Source: Hyphomicrobium_A sp963728165
GTDB taxonomy: Bacteria > Pseudomonadota > Alphaproteobacteria > Rhizobiales > Hyphomicrobiaceae
Direction of reading: 5' to 3'
NCBI GenBank assembly: GCA_963728165.1
Contig: CAVSIY010000009.1
Location: 54,997-118,996, forward strand
DNA length: 64,000 bases
Shown here: piece after piece, positions 20,257 to 29,985 of the stretch
How the letters are laid out: each line of letters starts with the position of its first letter
Position numbering within the stretch: position 1 is the first letter of the stretch
Program-made: the position numbers and the translations under genes
The notes under the pieces: generated by a model
What the model saw: only the letters and a program-made list of their open reading frames with translations
Told to the model about the DNA's origin: nothing
The model's database searches: none

Positions 20257-22728
20257 ATGCGTCTTGCGCGGGCACCGCATGAGGGTTGCGGATGGTCACG
20301 CGTTCCTTGCTGGCGCCGGAAGGTCGCCGGCCGGGTGCGTATGGCCATGTCTGCAAGCCTATCCGCGTGCCTTTCCGCATGCTTGGCCGCGTTGCTCGTG
20401 ATCGGCGCCTCCAGCGAGGCCGCCGCTCAGGACCCGAGCATCGTCGCGCCCTCGGTGCAGAAGTCGACGAGCTTCCCCAAGACCAGCCTGGTCGGTCCCT
20501 CGCGCAATCTCGACAAGTCGCAGCCGCTCTATCTGCAGGGCGACGAGCTCGTCTACGACAACGGCGGCAGCCGCGTCATCGCGCGCGGCAACGTCGAGAT
20601 CTACTACAACAACTACATCCTGACCGCGGACCGGGTCGTCTATGACCGATCGGCCAACACCCTCACCGCCGTCGGCAACGTGGTGCTGAAGGAGCCCAAC
20701 GGCAACATCGTCCACGCTGACAGCTACACGCTCACCGACGACTTCCGCGACGGCTTCGTGCAGTCGTTGAGCATCGTCGCCTCCGACAATTCGCGCATTG
20801 CCGCCGAGCAGGCCGAGCGCCGCGGCGGCAATACCACGGTGTTCAAGAACGGCCGCTTCACGCCGTGCAAAAGCTCAGACGGCATGCCGCCCCTGTGGTG
20901 TATCAGCGCCGCCAGCATCATTCACGACCAGCAGGCCCAAACCATCACCTATCAGGATGCGCAGTTCGAGTTGTTCGGCACGCCGGTCTTCTGGATGCCC
21001 TACTTCGAGCACGCGGATCCGTCGGTGAAGCGCAAATCGGGCTTCCTGATGCCTGAGTTCTCCGGCTCTGAGACCTTGGGCTACGGGATGACGATCCCGT
21101 ACTACTTCGCGCTTGCCCCCAACTACGACTTCACGTTCTACCCGATGGTCACCGGGCGCCAGGGCGTGCTGTGGCAGGGCGAATGGCGCCACCGGCTCGA
21201 GAACGGTGCCTACTTCATCAAACTCGCCGGCATCGACCAGGATGCCGATGCGCTGCCCTCAGCGATCGTCGACCGCCAGCAGTACGAGGGCTGGCGCGGC
21301 AGCGTCCAGACCAAGGGTCTGTTCTCGCTGTCGAGCTGGTGGAAGTTCGGCTGGGACGTCACGGTGGATAGCGACGACACCTTCCGCCGCTTCTACAAGC
21401 TCGACAACATCCTTTTGACCGACCGCGTCGACAAGGTGTTCCTCGCCGGCATATCGGACCGCAACTATTTGGGCGTCGAGCTCTATCACTTCGGCGGGCT
21501 GATGTTCAACGACGCCAACTCGGGCGGAACAGGAAGCTCCGAGTCCTATGCCTATCCGATCCTCGACTACAACTACGTCTTCGCCGATCCCATCGTCGGG
21601 GGCGAGATCACCTGGAACACCAACGCGCTGAGCTTCTCCAACAATCAGCAGCCCACGGTCAATCCGTTCGTCAACAACACCAACGAGCAGATGAATCGCG
21701 TCGTCACCGAGGTCAACTGGCGCCGGCGCTTCACCGATCCGATCGGCATCACCTACACGCCCTTCGGCAGGCTGAGGGGCGACATCTATCAGATCAGCGA
21801 CTACGTCAATCCGTTCAATTCGACGGGTCCGTTGCAGGATGCCTCGCTCGCCAGGGGCGTGGCGCTGGGCGGCGTCACGGTGGCTTATCCCTGGGTCGCC
21901 AACTCGCGCTACGGCTCGCACGTGATCGAGCCCATCGGCCAGATCATCGCGCGCCAGAATTCGGTCCAGCAGAACAACCTACCCGACGAGGACGCCAAGA
22001 GCCTCGTCTTCGACGATACGAACCTCTTCGACTGGAACAAGTTCTCCGGCTACGATCGCATCGAGACGGGCACGCGCGCCAACGTCGGCGTGCAGTACAC
22101 CTTCCAGGCCAACAGCGGAGGCTTTGCGCGCATCCTGGCCGGCGAGAGCTACCAGGTGGCCGGCACCAACGCTTATGCCGATCCGGGGCTCGATTCCAAC
22201 GGAAACCCGGTGTTCTCGCCCTATAGCGGCCTCGAGACGAGCCGCTCCGACTTTGTGGTCGGCGCCTACATCGCCCCCTTGAGCGGTCTGCAGCTCATCT
22301 CCCAGACCCGCTTCGATCAGGACGACTTCTCCATGCGGCGCCAGGATGCCGCTGCCCAGGCCACCGTCGGGCCCTTCTCCGCCTCGGCGATCTACGCTTT
22401 CCTGGCGTCCGACCCGACGAACGGCATCTATGATGCCCAAGAGGATCTCTACGGCTCGCTCGAAATGCGGCTGACCGACCGCTGGAGCGTGTCGGCGGCC
22501 ATGCGCTACGACATCGACGCCGAGCAGCTCGCCTCCGACATGATCCAGGCGCGCTATGCCGACGAGTGCTTCGTGCTGACCGCGACCTATACCGACAACT
22601 ACTATCACAACCCCGACATCATCGATGGCCAGACCGTCATGGTCCGCTTCGAGCTGAAGCACCTCGGCGAGTTCGGCTACTCGACGGACGCGCTCGACTA
22701 CCGGTTCAGCGAGCAGTCCGGCGGTTGA
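20257..22728 (+). CDS. lptD: LPS-assembly outer-membrane protein LptD
   Basis: Outer-membrane translocon that inserts LPS into the outer leaflet. After a signal peptide (SACLAALLVIGASSEAAA, cleavage near AAAQD) comes the periplasmic OstA/LptA-like domain (about 95-260: LYLQGDELVYDNGGSRVIAR, ILTADRVVYD) and a large beta-barrel with many aromatic strands. Cysteines occur in FTPCKSSDGMPPLWCISA and near the C-terminus in DECFVLTATY, the regions where disulphides form in LptD. GGAGGA precedes the GTG-ATG pair at 20254/20257; the ATG at 20341 gives a tidier signal peptide and is an alternative start. Confidence 0.92.
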   Translation: MRLARAPHEGCGWSRVPCWRRKVAGRVRMAMSASLSACLSACLAALLVIGASSEAAAQDPSIVAPSVQKSTSFPKTSLVGPSRNLDKSQPLYLQGDELVYDNGGSRVIARGNVEIYYNNYILTADRVVYDRSANTLTAVGNVVLKEPNGNIVHADSYTLTDDFRDGFVQSLSIVASDNSRIAAEQAERRGGNTTVFKNGRFTPCKSSDGMPPLWCISAASIIHDQQAQTITYQDAQFELFGTPVFWMPYFEHADPSVKRKSGFLMPEFSGSETLGYGMTIPYYFALAPNYDFTFYPMVTGRQGVLWQGEWRHRLENGAYFIKLAGIDQDADALPSAIVDRQQYEGWRGSVQTKGLFSLSSWWKFGWDVTVDSDDTFRRFYKLDNILLTDRVDKVFLAGISDRNYLGVELYHFGGLMFNDANSGGTGSSESYAYPILDYNYVFADPIVGGEITWNTNALSFSNNQQPTVNPFVNNTNEQMNRVVTEVNWRRRFTDPIGITYTPFGRLRGDIYQISDYVNPFNSTGPLQDASLARGVALGGVTVAYPWVANSRYGSHVIEPIGQIIARQNSVQQNNLPDEDAKSLVFDDTNLFDWNKFSGYDRIETGTRANVGVQYTFQANSGGFARILAGESYQVAGTNAYADPGLDSNGNPVFSPYSGLETSRSDFVVGAYIAPLSGLQLISQTRFDQDDFSMRRQDAAAQATVGPFSASAIYAFLASDPTNGIYDAQEDLYGSLEMRLTDRWSVSAAMRYDIDAEQLASDMIQARYADECFVLTATYTDNYYHNPDIIDGQTVMVRFELKHLGEFGYSTDALDYRFSEQSGG

Positions 22729-22841
22729 CGGTTAACGGCGCCCCCAGCTGCCGTGGCCTTAAGACCGCGGTTGGCTCGACTGCCACGGGGCCGCCACTGT
22801 TCGTGTAGATAACGCGCGCAAACAGGCTGTTGGCGAGGAAG

Positions 22842-24071
22842 ATGCGCCAGGCAAAGATCCGTGTCGCCCAACGAAACGCACCCATGAGCACTGCGCCCCA
22901 GTACCATCGGCCGCGCCCAGGCGCGCCCCGCTGCGCCCGCGTCGCCCTCGCTGCCGCCGCCGCAGCACTTGTGGGCGTCCTGCTGGCGCCTGGCTGGGCG
23001 CTCGCAGGGCAGAAGACCGCCAAGGCAAGCCCCGGAGACGGCCGGACCACCACCACCCAATCGATCGTGGTTCTCGTCAACGACGAGCCGATCACGGGCT
23101 ACGAGGTCGACGAGCGCGTGAAGCTTGCCCTCTTGGGCGCCAGCGAGTTGCAGCAGAGTATGCAAAAGAGGCTCAAGGCGGCCAATATTAACGATCAGTT
23201 CAAGGCCTTCGCCATAAAGCGGCTCAAGGCCAATCCGCCGAAGTCGGAGGCCGAGCAGCAGACCCGCATCAGGCAGCTGCAGCAGCAGTTCGTGGAAAGC
23301 ATCAGGAACCAGGTCGAGGCCGAGTTCCGTCCGCAGGCGCGCAAGCATGCTCTCGACGAGCTGATCGAGGAGCGCCTGAAGCTGCAGGAAGCCAAACGCC
23401 TCAGCGTGGTCGCCAGCAAGGAAGACGTCGACCGCATCATCAGCAGCATGGCCGAGCGCAACAAGATGACACCCAAGGAGTTCGCCGATCACGTGGCCAA
23501 GATGGGCGCCAACATCGTCCAGATGCGTGAGCGCATCAAAGCGTCGCTGTCATGGGCCGACGTCATCCGCCGCCGTTTCGGTCATGAGATCTCCATTGCC
23601 GGCCGCGACGTCGACCGCTTGGCGGCAACCCTCCCGGGCGAGGACGACATTGAGTTGCAGCTCCATCGCATTCTCTTGCCGCTCCCGGTCAAGATCGATC
23701 AGAAGCAGGTGGCCGAGCGCCTGAGCCAGGCTGAGCGGCTGCGCGCGCGCTTCACCGACTGCAAGGGCACGGCCGAGCTTGCAGCCTCGGTCGCGGGGGC
23801 AAGGTTCGACAACCTGGGAGGGCGCAAGCCTGCGAGCATCCCCGAGCCGACCCGCAGCCTGCTCATGAGCGCGGGCGACAACGAGATGGTGCCGGCCACC
23901 GTCGGCGAGGGCGGCATCGAGCTGTGGGCCGTGTGCGGCCGCAAGACCGTCAAGGCCGAGGTGCAGAAGCGGGAGACCGCTGAGAACGACCTGCGCCAGA
24001 AGGAATTCGAGATCCTGTCGCAGAAACACCTGAAGGACCTTCGCCAGGACGCTCACATCGAGTACCGGTGA
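22842..24071 (+). CDS. surA: SurA-type periplasmic chaperone / peptidyl-prolyl isomerase
   Basis: Periplasmic folding factor for outer-membrane proteins. Signal peptide (ARVALAAAAAALVGVLLAPGWALA), then the SurA N-domain beginning SIVVLVNDEPITGYEVDERVKLALLG, a long charged helical part (LIEERLKLQEAKRL, ISSMAERNKMTPKEFADHV) and a parvulin-like region around ELQLHRILLPLPV and FDNLGGRKPASIPE. The start is uncertain: ATG 22842 is given, ATG 22884 (MSTAPQYHR) and TTG 22830 are alternatives. Its stop overlaps the pdxA start, and linkage to lptD (its client) is classical. Confidence 0.88.
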   Translation: MRQAKIRVAQRNAPMSTAPQYHRPRPGAPRCARVALAAAAAALVGVLLAPGWALAGQKTAKASPGDGRTTTTQSIVVLVNDEPITGYEVDERVKLALLGASELQQSMQKRLKAANINDQFKAFAIKRLKANPPKSEAEQQTRIRQLQQQFVESIRNQVEAEFRPQARKHALDELIEERLKLQEAKRLSVVASKEDVDRIISSMAERNKMTPKEFADHVAKMGANIVQMRERIKASLSWADVIRRRFGHEISIAGRDVDRLAATLPGEDDIELQLHRILLPLPVKIDQKQVAERLSQAERLRARFTDCKGTAELAASVAGARFDNLGGRKPASIPEPTRSLLMSAGDNEMVPATVGEGGIELWAVCGRKTVKAEVQKRETAENDLRQKEFEILSQKHLKDLRQDAHIEYR

Positions 24072-25132
24072 TGAGGCCTCAGTCCGAGCCCGGGCCTGAA
24101 GGGACGCGGCGCCTGCCGCTCGCCGTCAGCATGGGCGATCCCGCCGGCATCGGGCTCGATATCACCCTCAAGGCCTGGGCCGCGCGCTCTGAGCAGGGTC
24201 TATCGCCCTTCGTGCTGTTCGCCGACCCGGATGCGATCGCGGAGCGCGCGCGCACGCTGGGTCTTGCGGTGCCGATCGCGGCGCTGGGCGCGCTCGGCGA
24301 GGCCGCGGAGGCCTTCCAGACGGCGCTGCCCGTGTGGCCCCTTCCGCTACCCGCAAAGGCGCGGGCCGGGGTGCCCGATCCCGCCAACGCGCCTGCGGTC
24401 ATCGCCGCGATCGAAGCTGCCACCGCCGCGGTTGCGCGCGGCGAGGCGGCGGCCCTCGTCACCAACCCCATCGCCAAGCACGTGGTGGCGCAGGCCGACT
24501 TCCCCTACCCGGGCCACACCGAGTTCCTCGCTGCGCTCGCCGAGCGGCATTGGCCCGGCCGGCGCTTTCGCGCCGTCATGATGCTCGCCGCGCGGGGCCT
24601 GCGTGTCGTCCCGCTCACCGTGCATTGCCGGCTTGCCGACGTGCCCCGAGCGATCACACGCGACCTCATCCTCGAGACCGTGCGCATCACGCATAGCGCA
24701 TTGCAGCGCGACTTCGGCATCGCCGCCCCGCGCATCGCCGTCACCGGGCTCAACCCGCACGCCGGCGAGGAAGGCAGCATGGGGCGCGAGGAGATCGAGG
24801 TGATTGCCCCGGCGATCGCCGTTTTGCGCGCCGAGGGGCTTGCCGTGAGCGGGCCCCACCCTGCCGATACGCTGTTCCACGCGGCAGCGCGCACAGCCTA
24901 CGATGCGGCCGTCTGCATGTACCACGACCAGGCGCTGATCCCGTTCAAGACGGTCGCGTTCGAGGACGGCGTCAACGTCACGCTGGGTCTGCCGTTCGTG
25001 CGCACCTCGCCCGACCACGGCACCGCCTTCGATATCGCCGGGCAGGGCCTCGCCTCGCCGCAAAGCTTCATCGAGGCCCTGAAGCTCGCCTCCGCCATCG
25101 CCGCGGCCCGCGCCGCGGCGCCGGCGGCATGA
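24071..25132 (+). CDS. pdxA: 4-hydroxythreonine-4-phosphate dehydrogenase PdxA
   Basis: NAD-dependent oxidative decarboxylase of DXP-dependent vitamin B6 synthesis. Sequence shows LAVSMGDPAGIGLDITLKAW near the N-terminus, LVTNPIAKHVV, the metal/substrate region FPYPGHTEFLA, TGLNPHAGEEGSMGREE, GPHPADTLF, YHDQALIPFK and RTSPDHGTAFDIAG, all standard PdxA motifs including the zinc-binding histidines. About 353 residues. ATG 24071 and GTG 24068 overlap the surA stop, and its own stop overlaps the rsmA ATG (25129), so translation is coupled through three genes. Confidence 0.95.
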   Translation: MRPQSEPGPEGTRRLPLAVSMGDPAGIGLDITLKAWAARSEQGLSPFVLFADPDAIAERARTLGLAVPIAALGALGEAAEAFQTALPVWPLPLPAKARAGVPDPANAPAVIAAIEAATAAVARGEAAALVTNPIAKHVVAQADFPYPGHTEFLAALAERHWPGRRFRAVMMLAARGLRVVPLTVHCRLADVPRAITRDLILETVRITHSALQRDFGIAAPRIAVTGLNPHAGEEGSMGREEIEVIAPAIAVLRAEGLAVSGPHPADTLFHAAARTAYDAAVCMYHDQALIPFKTVAFEDGVNVTLGLPFVRTSPDHGTAFDIAGQGLASPQSFIEALKLASAIAAARAAAPAA

Positions 25133-26029
25133 GCGCGCAGGACCCCGCGCCGACGCGCCCGGGCGCCAGCCCCGACGGGCTTCCACCTTTGCGCGATGTC
25201 ATTGCTGAGCTCGGGCTCAAGGCCAAGAAGAGCTTAGGCCAGAACTTCCTCCTCGATCTCAATCTGACTCGCCGCATCGCGCGGGCGGCGGGGCCGCTGC
25301 AGGGCCGCACGGTGCTCGAGGTCGGCCCGGGGCCCGGCGGGCTCACGCGGGCGTTGCTCATGGAAGGTGCGGCGCGCGTCGTTGCGATCGAGCGCGACGA
25401 GCGCTGCCGCCCGGCGCTGCAAGCGATCGCTGCACGCTACCCCGGCCACCTCGATCTCCACTTCGGCGATGCGCTGAAGGCGCACTGGCACGAGCTCGTC
25501 GGCGCAACGCGCGGCAAGGCCGTCATCGCCGCCAACCTGCCCTATGGGGTGGCGACGCTCCTGCTCGTCGGCTGGTTGGAGACCGAGCCGTGGCCGCCGT
25601 GGTTCGACCGCATGGTGCTGATGTTCCAGAAGGAGGTCGCCGAGCGCATCGTGGCCCATCCCGGCACCAAGGCCTACGGGCGGCTGGCGGTCATTGCGCA
25701 GTGGCGCACCAAGGCCCGCATCGTGCTGACGCTGCCGCGCGAGGCCTTCACGCCGCCGCCCAAGGTCGCCTCCGCCGTCGTCGAGTTCGTGCCGCTTCCC
25801 GAGCCAGCGCCGCCCTGCCGGCGCCAGTGTGCTGGGCCAGGTGACGGCGGCGGCCTTCGGCCAGCGCCGCAAGATGCTGCGCTCGAGCCTGAAGCAGCTC
25901 GTCCCCGACCCCGAGGCGCTGCTCTCGGCGGCGGGGATTGCGGGAAACTTGCGTGCGGAGGAGCTTACGGTGAAGGACTTCGCGCGTCTGGCACTCACCT
26001 TCGAGCGCTCGAGCGCGGGGCGCGGTTAA
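25129..26029 (+). CDS. rsmA: 16S rRNA dimethyladenosine transferase RsmA (KsgA), with one frameshift
   Basis: SAM-dependent enzyme that dimethylates two adjacent adenines in helix 45 of 16S rRNA during late 30S assembly. Motifs: KKSLGQNFLLD, the SAM site VLEVGPGPGGLTRALL, AIERDERC, and the catalytic NLPYGVAT. After VEFVPLPEPAP the frame breaks; the C-terminal domain (VLGQVTAAAFGQRRKMLRSS to the end) reads one frame over. Removing one C from CCC at 25813-25815 restores a continuous family-length protein of about 299 residues. A sequence error is the simplest reading. The 3' end overlaps the convergent UPF0114 gene by 4 bp. Confidence 0.88.
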
Positions 26030-26511
26030 GATATGACCTTGCCGTTCGCTGGATTGACCGCAAACAGCCGGAAGGCCGCGGCGATCAACAGGATCGAGAT
26101 GGGCTTGGTCAGCACCAGCCAGCTGATCTCGCCCGTGTTCTCCGCCCAATCGGTGGCAAAATCGACGACGAGGTAGACGAGGATCACACCGACGAGCGTC
26201 GCCTTGAGCTCGCTCATGCCGGTGGCGCGCATCCATCCGGGCAGCGAGTCGCGCTGCCGCTCCGTCAGGTTGAAGACGAAGCCGAAAGCGATGGCGTAGG
26301 CGAAGATCACGAGCACGATGCCGAACAGGAACACGTCGGTGCCGCCCATCACCTGGGCGATGACCTGCTTTGGCTCTTGACCTTGGAAGATGCCGGCGGC
26401 CGCCCCCACCATTCTGGCGCTCGCCTCCCAGAACATCACGAGCGCGCCCAGCGCCGCCCCGAAGGAGGCAACGAGCATCACGTAGCGGAGCGACAATCCA
26501 ACGCGCAGCAT
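26026..26511 (-). CDS. UPF0114 (YqhA-family) inner-membrane protein
   Basis: 161 residues with four hydrophobic segments: RYVMLVASFGAALGALVMFW, VFLFGIVLVIFAYAIAFGFV, ATLVGVILVYLVVDFATDW and ISILLIAAAFRLF. The first helix with RY at its start, GTDVFL and ELKATLVGVILVYLVV are the conserved features of the YqhA/UPF0114 family, whose role is unknown (a channel-like role has been proposed for relatives). Convergent with rsmA; the secreted hydrolase gene on the same strand lies upstream, separated by 85 bp. Confidence 0.85.
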   Translation of the reverse strand: MLRVGLSLRYVMLVASFGAALGALVMFWEASARMVGAAAGIFQGQEPKQVIAQVMGGTDVFLFGIVLVIFAYAIAFGFVFNLTERQRDSLPGWMRATGMSELKATLVGVILVYLVVDFATDWAENTGEISWLVLTKPISILLIAAAFRLFAVNPANGKVIS

Positions 26512-26596
26512 GGGAGGTGCCTTTCGAGGGCCTCGATACCACGGGCACCCTTACCAGAAGCTGATTGCAAGGGACCGAGCGGCAGCTGCAATCCGA

Positions 26597-27760
26597 TCAG
26601 CGCTTACAGTCATTGGGCGCCGGCTTGCCTTTGAAGCGGGCGTCCATCCAGGCGACTGCCTGAAAGGCGCTCTTCTCGGCCGCGCGGCCGTGCGACACAC
26701 CCTTCATGAGCTTAAACTCGACGGGCGTGCCGCCGGCACACAGGTCCTTGACATAGGCGGTCGTGATGGCCGGGCGAACGGTCTTGTCGCTAGTTCCTTG
26801 AGCGATGAACACCGGCACGCCGCGTGAGGCGGTGCCGGGAGAGTTCTCCTGCATCAGGGCGCGCCAAACGGGCAGCGTCGTCGGATCAACCTTGAGGAAC
26901 GCCTTCTTCAATGGCCAGGCGAGCCGCAAGAGCCGCAGCATCTGTGCGATCGACTGAATGCAGCTTTTCCCCACCTTTTCGAAATTCCTTTCGACACCCG
27001 GCTCCAGCACACTGTCGAGCGGCAGGTTGTAGGTCCGCGACCACGACAGCAGCGCCATCGCGGTGAGGCTGTCACCGGCGACGGACCCCTTCTGCGCCTT
27101 GAAGAGCTGGACGAGGTTGGTCGCCGGCGCGGCAGCGGCGATGCCGACGAGTTTCAGCTCGGGAGCATATTGGCCTGCCAGCTCGCCAGTAAACAGCGCG
27201 GCGTGACCGCCCTGCGAGTGCCCCCACACGGCGAAGCGATTGGTCGCGTGGGCAGCCGAGAGGTTGCGCGCAGCGCGCACGCTGTCGAGCACCGAGCGCG
27301 CCTCGCTGATGCCGACGAGATAGGCGTGCACGCCGGGAGTACCCAGCCCCTCATAGTCGGTGGCAACGACGACGTAGCCGTGGGCCAGCATCTCCTCGAG
27401 CCCGGGGATGGTGCCGGAGAGATCGGGCAGTAGCGTCGGCGCGCAGCGTTCCGCCACGCCGGTCGTGTAGTGCGCCCAGGCGATGACATCGCGCCCACCC
27501 TTGGGGGCCGGGCCCACAGGAAAGATGATGGTGCCGGAGACGGCGATCGGCTCGCCGTGGAGGCCGGTCGAGCGATAGATGACGCGGAAGGCGGCGGCGT
27601 CGAGGGCGCCGCCGACCTGCGGATGGATGCGGAGAATTTGCCCGGGCCTCGCCCGTGTGATTTCGTGCTGCGTCACGTCGCCCAGGGTCACCGCGGCCCC
27701 AGCCGGCCCCACCCCAAGCGCCACCACAAGCCAAACGAAAGCCAATCCCCAATGCCGCAT
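26597..27760 (-). CDS. Secreted alpha/beta-hydrolase of the secretory lipase type
   Basis: About 387 residues from ATG 27760 with a signal peptide (HWGLAFVWLVVALGVGPAGA, cleavage near GAA). The mature part has the lipase (LIP/DUF3089-like secretory lipase) layout: oxyanion region RDVIAWAHYTTGVAERC, YVVVATDYEGLG, the nucleophile elbow GHSQGG, an acid near IAQGTSDKTVRP and the histidine in KGVSHGRA. Substrate cannot be told; acyl-ester or polyester hydrolysis is inferred from the family. An upstream ATG at 27793 would spoil the signal peptide. It diverges from the MFS transporter with a 233-bp gap. Confidence 0.8.
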   Translation of the reverse strand: MRHWGLAFVWLVVALGVGPAGAAVTLGDVTQHEITRARPGQILRIHPQVGGALDAAAFRVIYRSTGLHGEPIAVSGTIIFPVGPAPKGGRDVIAWAHYTTGVAERCAPTLLPDLSGTIPGLEEMLAHGYVVVATDYEGLGTPGVHAYLVGISEARSVLDSVRAARNLSAAHATNRFAVWGHSQGGHAALFTGELAGQYAPELKLVGIAAAAPATNLVQLFKAQKGSVAGDSLTAMALLSWSRTYNLPLDSVLEPGVERNFEKVGKSCIQSIAQMLRLLRLAWPLKKAFLKVDPTTLPVWRALMQENSPGTASRGVPVFIAQGTSDKTVRPAITTAYVKDLCAGGTPVEFKLMKGVSHGRAAEKSAFQAVAWMDARFKGKPAPNDCKR

Positions 27761-27993
27761 GATCCCTCCGGCCCCGCCCCTCGGGGCTTTCATAGCACCG
27801 GTTGAGGGCTTTTCCTCAACGCTGCCACATCTCCATCAAGAGCATCGGGCAGGAAGCCGATCGAAACCATGTTTGCAAGTGGGTGTCGACAGAACGGGGT
27901 GCGGCCAAAGCGGCGCTTGATTGCTAAGGCCTCTGCGGTCACCACAGCGAAAATCTGCTTTTCGAGCCGCCTGGCGAATAGGAAGCAAGAAGA

Positions 27994-29274
27994 ATGACGG
28001 CGCTGCTCCGCCCGGTCACCGCGCTCCTCTTGAGCACCGCCATCTTGCTGATGGGCAACGGGCTCAACGGAGTGTTGCTGCCCATACGCGCCGTGGGCGA
28101 GCACTTCACGCGGCTCCAGATCGGCCTCGTCGGCTCCTTCTACTTCGCGGGGCTCATGCTGGGCTGCCTCGTCTGCCCGGCCATCATCGCGCGCGTCGGC
28201 CATATCCGCGCCTTCGCCGCCTTCACGGCGGTCGTCACCATCACGCCGCTGGGCCACGCGATTGCCACCGAGCCCGCCGTGTGGTGGGCCTTGCGCGCCC
28301 TCAACGGGCTGTGCTTCGCGGGGCTCTTCATGACCATCGAAGGCTGGCTCAACGCGGTGGCGAGCGTGGAAAGCCGCGGCCGCGTGTTCGCCTCCTACAC
28401 CATGATCAACCTCACGGTGGTGACCGTCGGCATGCAGCTCATGAACCTGGGCTCGCCCATGAGCTTTGAATTGTTCTCGTTGACGGCGATGCTCTATTCG
28501 CTCGCGGCCGTGCCGGTCGCCCTCACCAGGACGTCGGCGCCGGCGCCGCCGCGCCGGGCCCGCCTCAGGCTCTTGTGGCTGCTCGGCATCTCGCCCGCCG
28601 CCATGCTCGGATCCTTGTTTGCCGGCTTGGCGAATGCCGCATTCTGGACGCTGTCGCCCCTCTACGGACGCGCCGTGGGGCTCGCCGACCACGGCATCGC
28701 GCAGTTCATGACCGTCGTGGTGTTGAGCGGGGCCGCCAGCCAGTGGCCGGTCGGGCTCTTGTCCGACCGCCTCGGGCGCCGGACAGTCTCGGTGGCCATC
28801 GCACTCGTTGCCGCGGCGGCGGCGCTGTCGCTTTCGTTCATGACGGCGGCGGAGGGGACAAACGGGCTGCTTCTCGTCGTGGCAGCCGTCTACGGCGCCA
28901 TGGCGTTCCCGGCGTACGCGCTGTGCGTGGCGCACGCCAACGACCTGGTGCACCGCAAGCGCGCCGTGGAGGTGTCGAGCGCGCTGTTGATGACCTTCTC
29001 GATCGGCGCCATTCTCGGCCCCCTCCTCGCCTCGCTGTTGATGGCGCAAGCCGGCAATCGCGCACTTTTCGTGCATGCCGCGATCGCCCAGGTGCTGCTG
29101 GCGCTGGTCATGCTCGTGCGCATCCAGAGGCGGCCGAAGCTGCCGGTGGAGCACATCGAAGGCTATGTCGCCATTCCCCGCACGTCACCGGCCGTGTTCG
29201 ATTTCGACCCGCGGGCAGAGCACCTGCTGCAGCCAGAGAGCGCGACCGCGCCGCAGGAAGCGCCACCGCCGTGA
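27994..29274 (+). CDS. MFS transporter
   Basis: Inner-membrane major facilitator of 426 residues, 12 predicted helices. Helix 1 TALLLSTAILLMGNGLNGVLLP, the loop 2-3 region GCLVCPAIIARVGHIRAFA, helix 4-5 RALNGLCFAGLFMTIEGWLN with the conserved acidic residue, and loop 8-9 LSDRLGRRTVSV give the MFS signatures; the family is the YcaD/sugar-efflux-like group with the GLFMTIEGWLNA motif. The C-terminal tail (VEHIEGYVAIPRTSPAVFD) is soluble. Substrate unknown. Start ATG 27994 has AAGAAG upstream. Convergent with gmk, 13 bp apart. Confidence 0.88.
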   Translation: MTALLRPVTALLLSTAILLMGNGLNGVLLPIRAVGEHFTRLQIGLVGSFYFAGLMLGCLVCPAIIARVGHIRAFAAFTAVVTITPLGHAIATEPAVWWALRALNGLCFAGLFMTIEGWLNAVASVESRGRVFASYTMINLTVVTVGMQLMNLGSPMSFELFSLTAMLYSLAAVPVALTRTSAPAPPRRARLRLLWLLGISPAAMLGSLFAGLANAAFWTLSPLYGRAVGLADHGIAQFMTVVVLSGAASQWPVGLLSDRLGRRTVSVAIALVAAAAALSLSFMTAAEGTNGLLLVVAAVYGAMAFPAYALCVAHANDLVHRKRAVEVSSALLMTFSIGAILGPLLASLLMAQAGNRALFVHAAIAQVLLALVMLVRIQRRPKLPVEHIEGYVAIPRTSPAVFDFDPRAEHLLQPESATAPQEAPPP

Positions 29275-29287
29275 GCCGCGAGCAAGC

Positions 29288-29929
29288 TCACAACGTGCTC
29301 TGCATCTCGCGTACAAACGCCATGAGCCCGTCGAGGCGCTCGCGCTTCAAGCGCTCGGCGGCGAGGATTGAGAGGAGCCCCTTGAGCGAGGCCTCCAGGT
29401 CGGCGTTGACGATCACGTAGTCGTACTCGGGCCAGTGGCTGATCTCGTCGGAGGCGTCCGCCATGCGTCGCTTCACCACCGCCTCGGCATCCTGCGCCCG
29501 CGCGCGCAGACGTTCCGCCAGCACACCCGCCGACGGAGGCAGGATGAAAACGCGCACCACGTCGTGCTTCTTCTTCTCTGACAGCTGCTGGGCGCCCTGC
29601 CAGTCGATGTCGAACAGGATGTCGCGTCCCTCGGCGATCGCCGCCTCGACGGGCGCGCGCGGCGTCCCGTAGAAGTGGTCGAAGACGCGCGCCCACTCCA
29701 ACAGCTCGCCCCCCTCGCGCCGGCGCTTGAAGGCTGCCTCGTCGACAAAGCGGTAGTCCTTGCCCTCCACCTCGCCGGGGCGGGGAGGCCGCGTCGTCAC
29801 CGACACCGACATGGCGATGTCGCCGTCGGCCTCGATCAGCCGCCGCGCCAACGTCGTCTTGCCGGCGCCTGAGGGAGAGGACAGCACCAACAGGAGCCCG
29901 CGTCGTTCGATCCTCGGCACCATCGCCAT
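29288..29929 (-). CDS. gmk: Guanylate kinase
   Basis: Phosphorylates GMP/dGMP to the diphosphate with ATP. Start ATG 29929 (MAMVPRIERRGLLLVLSSPS; a second ATG at 29923). P-loop SSPSGAGKTT, the GMP-binding RPPRPGEVEGKDYRFV, EWARVFDHFYGTPRAPVE, and ILFDIDWQGAQQL are all present and the length (213) is normal. GAGGCGAGG stands just before the start. yicC lies 56 bp upstream on the same strand, the common yicC-gmk pair. Confidence 0.96.
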   Translation of the reverse strand: MAMVPRIERRGLLLVLSSPSGAGKTTLARRLIEADGDIAMSVSVTTRPPRPGEVEGKDYRFVDEAAFKRRREGGELLEWARVFDHFYGTPRAPVEAAIAEGRDILFDIDWQGAQQLSEKKKHDVVRVFILPPSAGVLAERLRARAQDAEAVVKRRMADASDEISHWPEYDYVIVNADLEASLKGLLSILAAERLKRERLDGLMAFVREMQSTL

Positions 29930-29985
29930 CCTCGCCTCACATTGAGCGCGCGGGGTTCGCTCAACCGCGGGCGCCGCCCCTGTTC

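Noticed and set aside
27790..29154. 454-residue minus-strand open frame across the MFS gene
   Set aside because: Extremely Arg/His/Gly-rich and antisense to a 12-helix transporter.
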